Source: Taudactylus pleione (lineage: Eukaryota > Chordata > Amphibia > Anura > Myobatrachidae). Taken from it: a stretch of DNA of 64,000 bases. The notes under the pieces are model-generated. The model saw only the letters and a list, made by a program, of their open reading frames with translations, was not told where the DNA came from and searched no databases. The stretch spans positions 15,546,501 to 15,610,500 of the forward strand of contig JAUIMM010000115.1 of the NCBI GenBank assembly GCA_031769625.1. The letters run 5' to 3'. Numbering within the stretch: position 1 is the stretch's first letter; every line of letters begins with the position of its first letter. Positions 22,961-33,137 of this stretch are shown piece by piece. The position numbers and the translations under genes were made by a program.

Positions 22961-24052
22961 GCTGGGCGCCTGTCTCCTGGCGTCGGGAAAATGTCAGGCG
23001 TGACCCTTGTTCATAAAGACTCGCATCATACCTTTCTCGCTTGAGCCAGGAAGTCCTGGAAAAAACCCTGTTAGCGAGCAGGGCAACAGACCTGGGACTG
23101 TCAATCCGGGTCGCACCTTTCAGACATACGTCAGACTCGGTTTGTTGCACAATCACAAGCAAAAACCCAGGTTTTAGGCTTAAGTCTGAAAGGGGTATTA
23201 ATGTAGCTGCTCTTGTTAGTGGAAGTTGAAATCTTTGGGTTTCGTTTATAAATATCAGGACTTAGATGCCTATTTATCATACTTTTTCTTTATAAAAGTA
23301 TGTAGAAACAGCAGTTTTTGCATAATTGTACAGTATCTATGTACTCAGTGGCGGAAATTCATCCCAGACGCCCGGAGGCAAGTTAATTTGGTGCCCCCCT
23401 GTCACAGCCGCTGACACTGTAATATTGCAATTCGCATGCAGACAGGCTATAGATAGACAAAGGCGGCAGCTGATGGAGCTCTCCACTAGTGTATGGTGGC
23501 TTCACAGGTGCCAGGAAGGAGTGCCATGTATTGGGCGGCCGTGACGGTACACTCCGGGTACATAGTTACAGCCCTAAATGTGGTGAATATGTTGTGGACA
23601 ATGGATGAGGTGCCCCTTCAGTGCTGGAGCCCGGCGGCAGGCGCCTCCATTGTCTCCCATAGTTCTGCCTCTGTATGTACTAATAGCCTAATGCAGATTT
23701 CTCAGAAATCTCCTGCAGAAGACTAATCAGAGCTGCAGACCGCAGTCCCTGTTATTATCAATGGGGGAACTATGGTCTGAACTCCATGTACCAAACTGCG
23801 AGAAGCAAAGAGTTTGGCCCCTTAGTTTACACAATCTTCAGCTGGAGTAAACCACTTTATGCTTATGGAGCCTTAAAAGCAGACGAGAGATCTTCCAATC
23901 TCTCTCCTGTGGCCTCCATCCGGCTGCAGAAACTGACACTGCGCATGCACAGTGTCAGATTCCCCCAGAATGTAAGAGACTCCTCCAATATGTCGGGGAA
24001 TTGACTCGCAGAGACATTGGTTATTGCTACTGCTGTCCCTGTGAGTTAACTT
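22961..24052. other. No gene seen; possible decayed MITE sequence
   Basis: The block cagtggcggaa at 23346 resembles the start of hAT-type repeats, but no matching right end or 8 bp duplication was found. Open frames here have no family motif. Confidence 0.4.
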
Positions 24053-24055
24053 TAT

Positions 24056-24605
24056 GGCCCTTATTCAGATCCACTCGCGAGCGGCTGTCCGCTCGCAAGT
24101 GGGTCGATGGTCCGCACTGCGCATGCGCACGACGGAGGGAGCTCCGTCGTGCGCATGCGCGAGACGCGCCGAGCGAAGGACTTTCCTTCGCTCGGAGTGT
24201 CTCATCAAAGGGGGCGTGCTGTCGATGTTGACTGACCGCACGCCCCCTTTGGTGGGCGTGCCGGGGGCGTGCCTGCCAGACGGAGGCGTTCCCAAGGGAA
24301 CACCTACCGTCTGAAGCCGGCCCCACTGACATCACTAGTGATGTCAGTGGGAGTGATTTTGGCTCTGATAGAGCCAAAATCACCCCTGGCCTTGCGGTTG
24401 AAAAACTCAACCGCAGGCTGTTGCTCGCAGTTTCGATGGTCGCGATGGTCAAGACCATCGCGACCATCATCCTGCACGCTCGTATATGCTGTGGGTGGTG
24501 ACCCACAGCTATACGAGCGTCCAGGAGGACGCTCCATAATTATGGAGGTGGGCCCTGATTCAGAGCGAGCGCTCTGGTCAGAGCGTCCGGCTCTGAATCA
24601 GGGCC
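24056..24605. mobile_element. Hairpin-chain Harbinger MITE, TAT duplication
   Basis: Ends ggcccttattcag and, from the right, ggccctgattcag, flanked by tat (24053-24055 and 24606-24608). Nearly all of its 550 bp is consecutive palindromes: ccgagcgaagga/tccttcgctcgg (24169-24195), ctgacatcact/agtgatgtcag, gattttggctct/agagccaaaatc, tgcggttga/tcaaccgca, tggtcgcgatggtc/gaccatcgcgacca and others. The right ~55 bp fold on themselves and contain both orientations of the terminal repeat. No coding capacity. Confidence 0.93.
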
Positions 24606-24608
24606 TAT

Positions 24609-25292
24609 ATCCATTGAGATATGGTTTATGAATGATTGTGGTAGTGCCGCGATTAATATATAGGTTCCTTACACTGAAAACATAATTATTGAGCATACCT
24701 GACTATAAGTCAGCTTTCTTACCATCATGAATTTAAACTTTACCATTTTCTTACAAATAGCCAAACAAAAAGTATTTTGTATCATATAATCTCTGCATTA
24801 TACACATACAATATTATATATACAGAGGTGGGGAGGTGCTGAGGCGCCAAAGGAAATTTTCGTCCTAAATTCCACATGGTCTAGAGTCATCCCTGTCCTT
24901 ACCAACCAGTGTTTACATTTATTTTTTATCCCATCATCACTGGCAGGAGTTATTATTGCTTGGGGATGGATGACACTTCATGCTGCCAGTGTACAAATGT
25001 AGATAGCCCTTTTCAATACAGTCATGAGTTATGTACAATATATGTAATATGGCAATTAGTAAATATCACTCGATATGGTCTGCCTGGTATGAGTCACAGT
25101 TTCCTAAGCTTCCTCCTGAAGATGCCTTTGATGAAGGAAGTCTGTTAATTGGTCGCTAATAACTTGATAAAGCTGCTGTTCTCTCTCCCACTTTCATTCC
25201 CTTACCAAATTCCGACATGGCTAGTATCCTCAGCTCTGCACATTATTTATATCTGTATTCACATATTCATCTGCATTTTCATCATATGTGTG
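24609..25292. other. No gene seen
   Basis: AT-rich unique-looking sequence; nothing recognised. Confidence 0.45.
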
Positions 25293-25295
25293 TTA

Positions 25296-25690
25296 AGCTG
25301 GGCATACACGTGCAGATAAAATGCCTGTCAGACCGACAGACATTTTATCTGGCAGCATGCCAGACGCAGATGTCCGCGGCATACACTGTGAGATTTCTCT
25401 CACATGGTATTAACCCAACATCCGCGCTCCGCCCCCGGGGGAGGAGACATTTCCCTGATCCTTCCATGGGAAGAAACACAGGAAATGTCTGTCGGCCGTG
25501 GCTGGGTATACACTGCCCAATGCGGCCGACAGTTTACCTGTTAAATATCGCATTGGACGGGCATGCTGGTCAATCCGGCATGCCCGACCGAGCAATAATT
25601 AACTCTGTCGCCCGCACACACTATAATTATGGGGGCGATCCTCTGATATCGGGCGGATCGCCCCGATAATTGTAGCGTGTATGGCCAGCT
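25296..25690. mobile_element. MITE with TTA duplication
   Basis: Inverted ends agctgggcatacacg and, from the right, agctggccatacacg, flanked by tta on both sides (25293-25295 and 25691-25693), the Harbinger-type target duplication. The interior contains gtctgtcggtc/gaccgacaga-type and ggcatgc palindromes. No coding capacity. Confidence 0.85.
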
Positions 25691-26139
25691 TTAGTCATTG
25701 CTAGTTTCCCTCTCCAGGGAAACAATTTACCATGTCTGAATAACTTTATGTTAATATCGCCTTTATTTTCTGGTACAAATGCTTTTAAGAACAAGATGTT
25801 TCTTCTACCTTTAAGGGTTCTGTACTATGATAACTGTTTAAGGGATTTCTTTAGTTTTCTTGTTTAACCTGATATAAAATAAATATATATAACAAATGTC
25901 TGCCAGCTTTACTGTATCATAGTCTTACAAAGTGATCCGTGTAACACACATTTAGTGTATCACAAACAAGTACAGTATAAAAAGACAAAATACAAAGAAC
26001 ATCTGTTATTAAAATAAGGGAAAACAAAAACTGCAAACCTTAATATTTGTTCTCTGTGGTTAAAGATGTGATGTGGACGTTAGAAGTGTTTGCAGTTCAT
26101 TTCATATATTTGCTGAGAGGACAGAACCCATGGTAGTTA

Positions 26140-26915
26140 TTATTATTAAACTTTATTTATAAAGGCACCACACGTGGTTTGCAGTGCCGTACAGAGGGCA
26201 AAACAATACAGGGTAAAACAGTACAGTACAATACAGTGGACAAGTAACATTAGCACTACAAATCTTAACACAGCCACTGATGCAAGGGGTGCAATGGAAA
26301 TATTCAGCATAAGCTGAAACCTGTAGCCATTGGAAGGGTACATAAAATTGGTCTAGGTTGTAAGAGTGGAGTCCAGGGGCAGAAAGCCCAAGGAGGAGGT
26401 GTAGAGTCTAGCTGGTGTGCAAGAGAATTAGGTAATGAGAACATGGAGCTTACAGTCTAAACCAGAGGTTCACAAATTGCTATCCTCAAGGCACTCCAAC
26501 AGTTCAGGTTTTAGAGATATCCATGGTGAGCACAGGTGGTTAAATCAAATTGACTAAGGTACTAATTCTCAACCATGGAAATCTCTAAAACCTGAACTGT
26601 TGGGGAGCCTTGAGGACCGCTTTTGGGAACCTCTGGTCTAAAGGGAAGACAAACGGAAGACATAAGTAGTGAGCCAGTGTAAGGGGAGCTAAGGGCAGTA
26701 GTAGGGATGAGAGAATTGAAGAGTGCAAGAGGGTGAGGTAGACTACGTGGTTACATGGTTAAGTGTGGACAGATATGCTTTTATGAACAGGTGGGTTTTC
26801 AGTGCCCATTTGAAGCAAGACAGGCTGGGGGATAGACTGATGGAACGGGGGATATTGTTCCAATGGTGGCTGGCCTGGTATTGAAAATTAGGGGGAAAAT
26901 TGGCCTGGGGTTCCC
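26140..26915. repeat. Interspersed repeat of a type common in frogs
   Basis: It starts ttattattaaactttatttataaaggc, then gcagtgccgtacag and, after a nested element at 26463-26635, continues with caggtgggttttcagtgccc and ggggatattgttcca. The motif series is familiar from amphibian repeats (knowledge-based, not searched). Confidence 0.5.
26463..26635. mobile_element. Palindromic hAT MITE, 8 bp duplication
   Basis: The 173 bp element has ends cagaggttcac and, from the right, cagaggttccc, and is flanked by gtctaaac and gtctaaag (7 of 8 identical). It is almost one large palindrome: caacagttcaggttttagag near the left and its complement near the right. A related copy lies at 51433-51594. Confidence 0.85.
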
Positions 26916-26916
26916 T

Positions 26917-27496
26917 TCTATCTTATATATAAAATTAATTGTCTGTTTGTTTTTTTGTTTGTCTGGTTATGCATTCTAACACCCCTGCACCAATTGGGAT
27001 GAAACCAATGCAAGGTGGTCCAGGATTTAGGGGGTTAAGGGTCCCGATAAGACCTCCTGTTGGTGTACGCTGGGCAGAACTTTGACCCAGGGAGCCTGAT
27101 GTATTTGGATGAAAACTTCAGAGCGGTGTCAATTGGTCTGCGATGCCTAATGGAGTCGTTAGGGTCCCAGTTGGACCTCACGGCGGACTGCATCGAGCAG
27201 AACTTTGACCCAGGGAGCCTGTTCTGGGCCTTCCACTGGATGGATTTGGACATCATCACATAATTTGGATTAAAACTTCAGAGTGGTAACATTGGAACCC
27301 TAGAAGACATACTGTACCAGGGGGTTGTGGTTCCGGTCGGCTCTCCCTTTGGTGTATGCTGGGCAGAAATTTGATCCGGGGATGCTGGGCAGAACTTTGA
27401 CCTGGGCCTTCCACTGGATGGATTTGGGCATGTCATATAATAAACCTTAATAACTTGAAGATTTAAACCCTGGCAATGCTGGGTACTTCAGCTAGT
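26917..27496 (+). mobile_element. Non-autonomous Helitron
   Basis: The 5' end reads tctatcttatatataaaatt and the 3' end is a small hairpin (tggcaatgctgg region) followed by gtacttcagCTAGT, the Helitron TC...CTAGT structure. No terminal inverted repeat or target duplication is present, as expected. Internally the block cagaactttgacccagggag occurs twice, with diverged copies further on. No Rep/helicase coding sequence. Confidence 0.75.
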
Positions 27497-28428
27497 TTTC
27501 CTATAAACCTCACCAGGCTAAACCAGCCAGGGGGATAATGCTGTATCAAGGAGACACGCAACTTTTGGTCCCCTTGCCATAACTTTAACTAGCCCAAACT
27601 GGTCAGCCCAGGGCTACACACCCTTGGAAAGTCGACCCCCCCCCTCCCAAGGGACTTTCAGCCCAGGGTTCTTCCCTGCACCCCTAGTGGCTGTGGAGTC
27701 AATAGCAATTAAGTAATAATAGTGTTTTTTTTACAGGCAGCCTACAAGTCCCAGCAAACCTGTCTCAGCAAGATGTTACTTGTAGAACCACAAGTGCCAG
27801 CATGTCTGGACATTAAGGTCCTGCTGGTGCTTGTAGTCCATCTGTAAAATATATTAAAATAAAGATGACACGGACATCGAGAATTCCCCACTTTAACACT
27901 TTCAAAAGCAAAGAAGCAGTCTTCTGTTCATGTAGCATCCAGGGATGTTTGCAACAAAAACACCCTATGTCAAAACTGCCACCTTGCAGGGTCCCAGTAC
28001 TAAGTGATGAGTTACTGCTGGTCACTCCTTAGAAATTAATTGGGAAGTGCTGATTGGCATCATTTCATTTTTTAAATTTAACGATTTCTACACTATTAAA
28101 CATCCTGTGGTATCCGTATATGACAATAACACAATGCAATGTAATATTGCTATATAATTATGAATTTAATATGCATCACAGTAAATATACAATGACTGAA
28201 TATTGATAAAAACAGCTGATACCGGTATATTAGTAAAAAGATGAGACATACATACTCACAACATAAAACAAAGAACATGAAACATACAGTGCAGTAGCTC
28301 TGTGAGATCTGCTAATACGTGAAACGGGACAGATACGCTTTTGAGCGTTTTACTCTGTCTCCTTATAGCTGGATATAGACAAAGATAAGTCCAAAATCTG
28401 TAATAATTGGATGTCCTCTTCACAGGAT
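27497..28428. repeat. Repetitive, family uncertain
   Basis: It contains accacaagtgccagcatgtct and ctgctggtgcttgtagtcca, related to blocks near 11.25-11.33 kb. The remainder is AT-rich with no gene. Confidence 0.35.
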
Positions 28429-28431
28429 ATA

Positions 28432-28969
28432 GGGCCTGATTCAGACCCACTCGCGAGCGGCTGTCCGCTCGCAAGTGGGTCGATGGTCTGCACTGAGCAT
28501 GCGCACGACGGAGGGAGCTCCGTCGTGCGCATGCGCCAGACGCGACGAGCGAAGGAAAGTCCTTCGCTCGTTGTGTCCGATCAAAGGGGGCGTGCTGTCA
28601 ATGTTGATTGACAGCACGCCCCCTTTGGTGGGCGTGCCTCCCTGACGGGGGCGTTCCCACGGGAACGCCTCCCGTCAGAAGCCGGCCCACTGACATCACT
28701 AGTGATGTCAGTGGGAGTGATTTTGGCTCTGATAGAGCCAAAATCACTCCGGAGCTTGCGGTTGAAAACCTCAACCGCAGGCTCCGGCTCGCAATTTTGA
28801 TGGTCGCGATGGTCTCGACCATCGCGGCCATCAAAAAGCACGCTCGTATAGCCTGTGGGTGGTGACCCACAGCTATACGAGCGTCCAGGAGGACGCTCCA
28901 TGAAAATGGAGCCCGGCCCTCATTCAGAGCGTGCGCTCTGCTCAGAGCGTACGGCTCTGAATGAGGGCC
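28432..28969. mobile_element. Hairpin-chain Harbinger MITE, ATA duplication
   Basis: Ends gggcctgattcag and, from the right, ggccctcattcag, flanked by ata (28429-28431 and 28970-28972). Consecutive palindromes include cgacggag/ctccgtcg, acgaga-type stem acgagcgaagga/tccttcgctcgt (28545-28571), cccactgacatcact/agtgatgtcagtggg (28686-28715), agtgattttggctct/agagccaaaatcact (28716-28748) and a right terminal hairpin (28915-28969). Same orientation as, and closely similar to, the copy at 24056. Confidence 0.93.
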
Positions 28970-28972
28970 ATA

Positions 28973-29829
28973 GTCCAATAAAAGTCAATGATCTGGGTGA
29001 TCGTATAGAGAATCTCACCTTTTTCAGAATAGGTCCAAAAAGAGGGTGGTATTGGGAGTCCAATCAGTAGGAGTAGTTTGCAGGCAAACTTAGGGGTACC
29101 TCACGTGCTGCAGACGTCCAAAGGTGCCCTTCCACTGTCATCTATGCGTTTCATCTATTGAATAGGCTTCCTCAGATTGTAGTGTGGGTTTCACTCCTAC
29201 CTCTTTAAACACCTCCTTGGCTTCCGGATCTCATTACAGCTCCACCTCGGCAGCGCTCCATGCTCTTCCGCCCGGCGGAAATAGAGGAGTCTCCTCTGCC
29301 TGGCGGGATGGGGACATCACTTCCGCCCAATAGAATAAAGACGTCACTTCCGCCCAGCGGGATAAGGATGTCAATTCCACTTGCAGTAAGGGCAGGCCAG
29401 AGGATGTAATGGCCGCACAGGCACTTCTGCCCGGTGGGCAAAAGATATCACTTCATTGCTTCTAGTGAGGGCACGCTGATAGTTATAAGGGCCATATAGT
29501 ATCTCATCATCTTGTTTGCTCCCGTTTAGTTGTTTTTGGGTGTCAGAGAATATATTGGCCATGTTATTCCACAAAATCTCCATTTGTGGAAGTAACTTCC
29601 ACTCAATGTCATATGGGCGTCCCCATCTAAAGTGGGGTACAGAACTGCCATATGATCTTATATTATTTCAGTCTATCAAGCACATATGATCCTGATAAAA
29701 ACGGTGTCAATCAATTCTCATATGTTGGTATTATTTCCACAATATCCTTTGGAAATACCAATATATCACGGGATATGTGGGAGTCAGTTTATCACTCCTG
29801 TTTCCAGCTAGTATAATCTAGTGCAAGTG
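28973..29829. other. No gene; contains a hammerhead-like motif
   Basis: Several cttccgccc/ggcgg blocks (29265-29440) form a short degenerate repeat. This may be the untranslated part of the Penelope remnant that follows, judged only by proximity. Confidence 0.35.
29138..29180 (-). ncRNA. Hammerhead-ribozyme-like motif with intact CUGANGA and GAAA
   Basis: The minus strand reads CTGAGGA, an imperfect stem around CTATT/AATAG, then GAAACGC and, a few bases on, gatgac. Both conserved core blocks of a type I hammerhead are present. Helix II is imperfect and helix III would be very short, as in Penelope-associated variants. A Penelope endonuclease remnant lies 0.7 kb away. Confidence 0.4.
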
Positions 29830-29945
29830 CCGCACCAATTATGTAAAATTAGTGTGCTCAAATGTAATGCTTTCATGTCCCTGTGGATACCCGTACATAG
29901 GAAAAATGATATGGAAATTAAATTCACAAGTTCTCAGTTAGGAGG
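29830..29945 (+). pseudogene. Penelope-like GIY-YIG endonuclease fragment
   Basis: The frame reads ...TNYVKLVCSNVMLSCPCGYPYIGKMIWKL, matching the Penelope endonuclease signature CPCGxxYIGKTxRxLK. Only this small part is recognisable. Confidence 0.65.
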
Positions 29946-30409
29946 TGTAATTCCATAAATTATGCTTGAGTATTTAATAAGGCATTTAATCAAATCATTT
30001 AAGGGGCTAAATTTTCAAAATATCCAAATAGGATAGAATAATAACAGTCAGGTAGTGTAAGGTTGTGTTCCAAATTCTGCTGCACAGTGTGTGTCCCAAG
30101 ACAGTGAACAACGGGTCTGATTCATTACGAATCACAACTGACAGCGTACAGTCGGACGATTGTTGCGTACTGTGCATTCATCGCATCGATATTACGGAAG
30201 TGAGATAGCGGTAGTGGGTGGCAGTGGGTGTCTCTATGCTGGCAGTGCAAAGGCATTGCCAGAGCATTCATTAGTATATTTTTGAAACAGCGATCCGTAG
30301 TGAATCAGACCCAAAGAGTGACATTTGTACTAGCAACTAACTTTATAGGAATGGATATGAAGGTAACTTCAGTTAATCAACCATTTCAGTTCTACTGTCC
30401 ATTGTTTAC
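29946..30409. other. No gene seen
   Basis: Contains acaacgggtctgattcattacgaatc near 30109 and gtgaatcagaccc near 30299, an inverted pair that may be a decayed MITE (roughly 30112-30312). Confidence 0.4.
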
Positions 30410-30417
30410 CTCTAGGG

Positions 30418-30762
30418 CAGTGGTTCACAAAATGTGTGCCGCGGCTGCTGGGATGCCACGGGGAAGGGGGCGAAGGAAGAGACATGTAGTGGGGCAAATG
30501 GAGAAACATAGAGGGGAGCAAAGGGAGAGACATGAAGATGGCCAAAGGGAGAGACATGGAGAGGGGCAAAGGGAGAGACATGGAGAGGGAGCAAAGGGAG
30601 AGACATGGAGAGGGGCAAAGGGAGAGACATGGAGGGGCAAAGGGAGAGACATGGAGGGGCAAAGGGTTAGGGTAATAATTTATTATTTTGGCTTAGGGGT
30701 GCTTTCAAAAAATTATGGAGGCCATATGGGTGCATCGAGCTGAGAGAGTTTGGGAAGCACTG
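30418..30762. mobile_element. hAT MITE with internal minisatellite
   Basis: Flanked by a perfect 8 bp duplication ctctaggg (30410-30417 and 30763-30770). Ends cagtggttcacaaa and, from the right, cagtgcttcccaaa. The interior holds ~7 copies of a ~20-26 bp unit around gggagagacatggaggggc (30490-30665). Confidence 0.92.
30490..30665. repeat. Purine-rich minisatellite
   Basis: Irregular units of 20-26 bp built on gagagacatggagaggggc. Open frames in several phases arise from the repetition and are not genes. Confidence 0.85.
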
Positions 30763-30770
30763 CTCTAGGG

Positions 30771-31310
30771 CATAACACTCAGGCCGACAAACGGGGAGAT
30801 TTTCCGGCAAATAGAAAGCCCCAATATCGGTGCTACACATTATGCAATTTTTTATTAGAAGTTAGCAATTTTCCACCACACTGCATCGTAGCATCAGTTT
30901 ACAGATTCAAATTCATATCAATACACATATAAAATGAATCAGCGCAGTCTCGTTAAGCAGTTTTATCACAATGAATTGCAACATATGACGCATATTGTAG
31001 CAAAAAAAAAGCTAGACGCCGAGTCAAATGGGACCTGGTGCAAGTGCGGCAATAGTGTATAAGAACACATCTATAGACAGGTAGTAAATCATGGAGGCAA
31101 CAAAATATCCTTTGTTTCTCTTACATAAACAATACAATTTACAGATTCCATGTTCCAATGTTTGTTTGCACAAAGCTGAGCTTTTTCAGATTTAAGGACA
31201 GTCTGGAAAGCCACCTATTCTTTAAATAGAAAAATATGGATTATTTTTACCAGTATTTACATTACTTCAAGTTCTTTGTGGTTGCCTTAATATGGGTTAA
31301 CAGCCCATTC
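30771..31310. other. No gene seen
   Basis: AT-rich; nothing recognised. Confidence 0.45.
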
Positions 31311-31318
31311 CCTTAGGT

Positions 31319-31939
31319 CAGGGGTTTTCAACCTTTGAGACAGTGTAGGCCACATTAAAAAATTCAATGAAGCCTAAGAGCCAATAAACTATATGCCACA
31401 CAGTAGCACAATCTTGATTCACCCGATTCAAATTACACCTAATAGTAGTGTCCCTTATTCATGTATGACAAACAGCAGTGCCCCTTATACACAATGCCCA
31501 CAGTAATAGTGCCCCTTATACAATGCCCACAGCAGTAGAACTCCTTACACATAATACCCACAGCAGTAGTGCCCCTTATGCAATGCCCCAGTAGTTGTGC
31601 CCCTTATGCAGTGCCCCCAGTAGTGGTAGTGCCCCTCATGCAGTGCCCCCAGAAATGGTAAAGCCCATTATGCAGTGCCCACAGTGGTAATGCCCCTTAT
31701 TCAGTGCCCTCCAGTAGTGGTGTGTCATGACGTCTCTTCCATAGTGCACTACACACTGCGGAAACCGGAAGCAGGAGCTCAGGAGTGAGCTCCAGCCTCC
31801 AGCTGCCTCAGGGAGAGCCGTCCAGGCACCCACTGGTAACAAAATCTCAGCGAGCACCCGGCAAATGGAGCCTGTCGGCAGGCCTCGGGGAACCGTGGAG
31901 CAGTTCCCGGGTTGGCGGACCATGGGTTGAAGACCCCTG
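31319..31939. mobile_element. hAT MITE with internal minisatellite
   Basis: Flanked by a perfect 8 bp duplication ccttaggt (31311-31318 and 31940-31947). Ends caggggttttcaacc and, from the right, caggggtcttcaacc. The left half (31440-31720) is an array of ~30 bp units around agtagtgccccttat and caatgcccacag. The right half is gc-richer. Confidence 0.93.
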
Positions 31940-33137
31940 CCTTAGGTAGGGGCAAGAAAAAATTTCCAATTTCCACTGACTACATAATAAAGGTAGCTCC
32001 TCCTGTTCCCCCTCATCTTTATGTTTCTTTAGAGTTATCCTGAAAGACATTACTCATAAAAAAAACTAAAAAAAAAAAATAACGGGTTCATGGCCTGGCA
32101 GCCGGCGGAGGAAGACATGGCTTTCCAGAGCTCCTGCTTAGGCATAAAATGAATTTCACCGAGCATCCTGGTGACCCAATACTCTGGGCATTTCAGGTTG
32201 CGGATCCGGAGGCTCCTTGCGGGTTGTGGCCTGCTGCCCCATCTGAAGCCAGGACTTCTATTTCCACGGGGTGCTGGTAGCATCTGCCGCAGTGTCAGGA
32301 CCCTGTCACCGGAGATCCCTCCCTCCTGTGATCTGCCACCTTACCTGTGGACCGCGGGATCCAACCTGTTGTCAGAACCCTGTGTGGTGTCCGTCGGAGT
32401 GGGCTCCCCTGCACATGACACACTGCAGTGCGGGCTGAGAGAGTAGAGCAGACTCTGCTCCTGCTGAGGGGTGAAATGCCCGGCATCTCTGCTGTTCATA
32501 CTCGCAAGCCTGGAGGCTGCAGCTGACATTGGAGAAGGGGTGGTGGCGAGTCCTGAAGACTGGGCATTATGCATGATCTGTGAATCTGCTCTTTGCACTC
32601 AGGTCCACATACATGTGCTTGCCCCACGTACAACAGCCTGTTTTAGATCCTGTGCATTCATTTGTAAAGGGTGCATTATATTTTGCTCTATTTAGTATTA
32701 CTCCCACCCTTCTGAACCTTTGAAGGGTTGTTTATATTTGTATGTAGAGTTAATTGTATAGTGTAATACACTCTGTATGTTGCACTGTTCTTGGGCTGAA
32801 ATATTGGATTACATGTTCTGAGACAGCATTTCTGAGGTTTGTGCACCTTCTTGTGGACAGTCTAACAACCTACAAACCTCCTTACAGTGCCTCTCTTGGT
32901 AATATACCAATTGTCATCACATAATTGTCTATTACATATTTATTACATGTTATTGCCATAATGCCCTGAATTGTAAAGACCCTTTCGACTTCCCCACAAT
33001 GTGCTCGACTTCGTTGATTTGCTGGGGGATGTGACCGGCAACAGTGCAAGATTTCATGCATGCTTACATCTTCTATGTTTCCATACAATTGTTCAATTCT
33101 CTTTAGCTATTAATGGTGCTCTAATACCCTTGAACCT

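Noticed and set aside
23346..23540. hAT MITE starting cagtggcggaa
   Set aside because: No matching right terminus or 8 bp duplication could be located, so boundaries are unsupported.
24027..24631. Four overlapping frames on both strands, one 159 codons
   Set aside because: They arise from the palindromic MITE, whose arms read alike on both strands; no stops by composition, no protein similarity.
30369..30743. Several overlapping 70-170 codon frames on both strands
   Set aside because: They are low-complexity translations of the purine-rich minisatellite in different phases.
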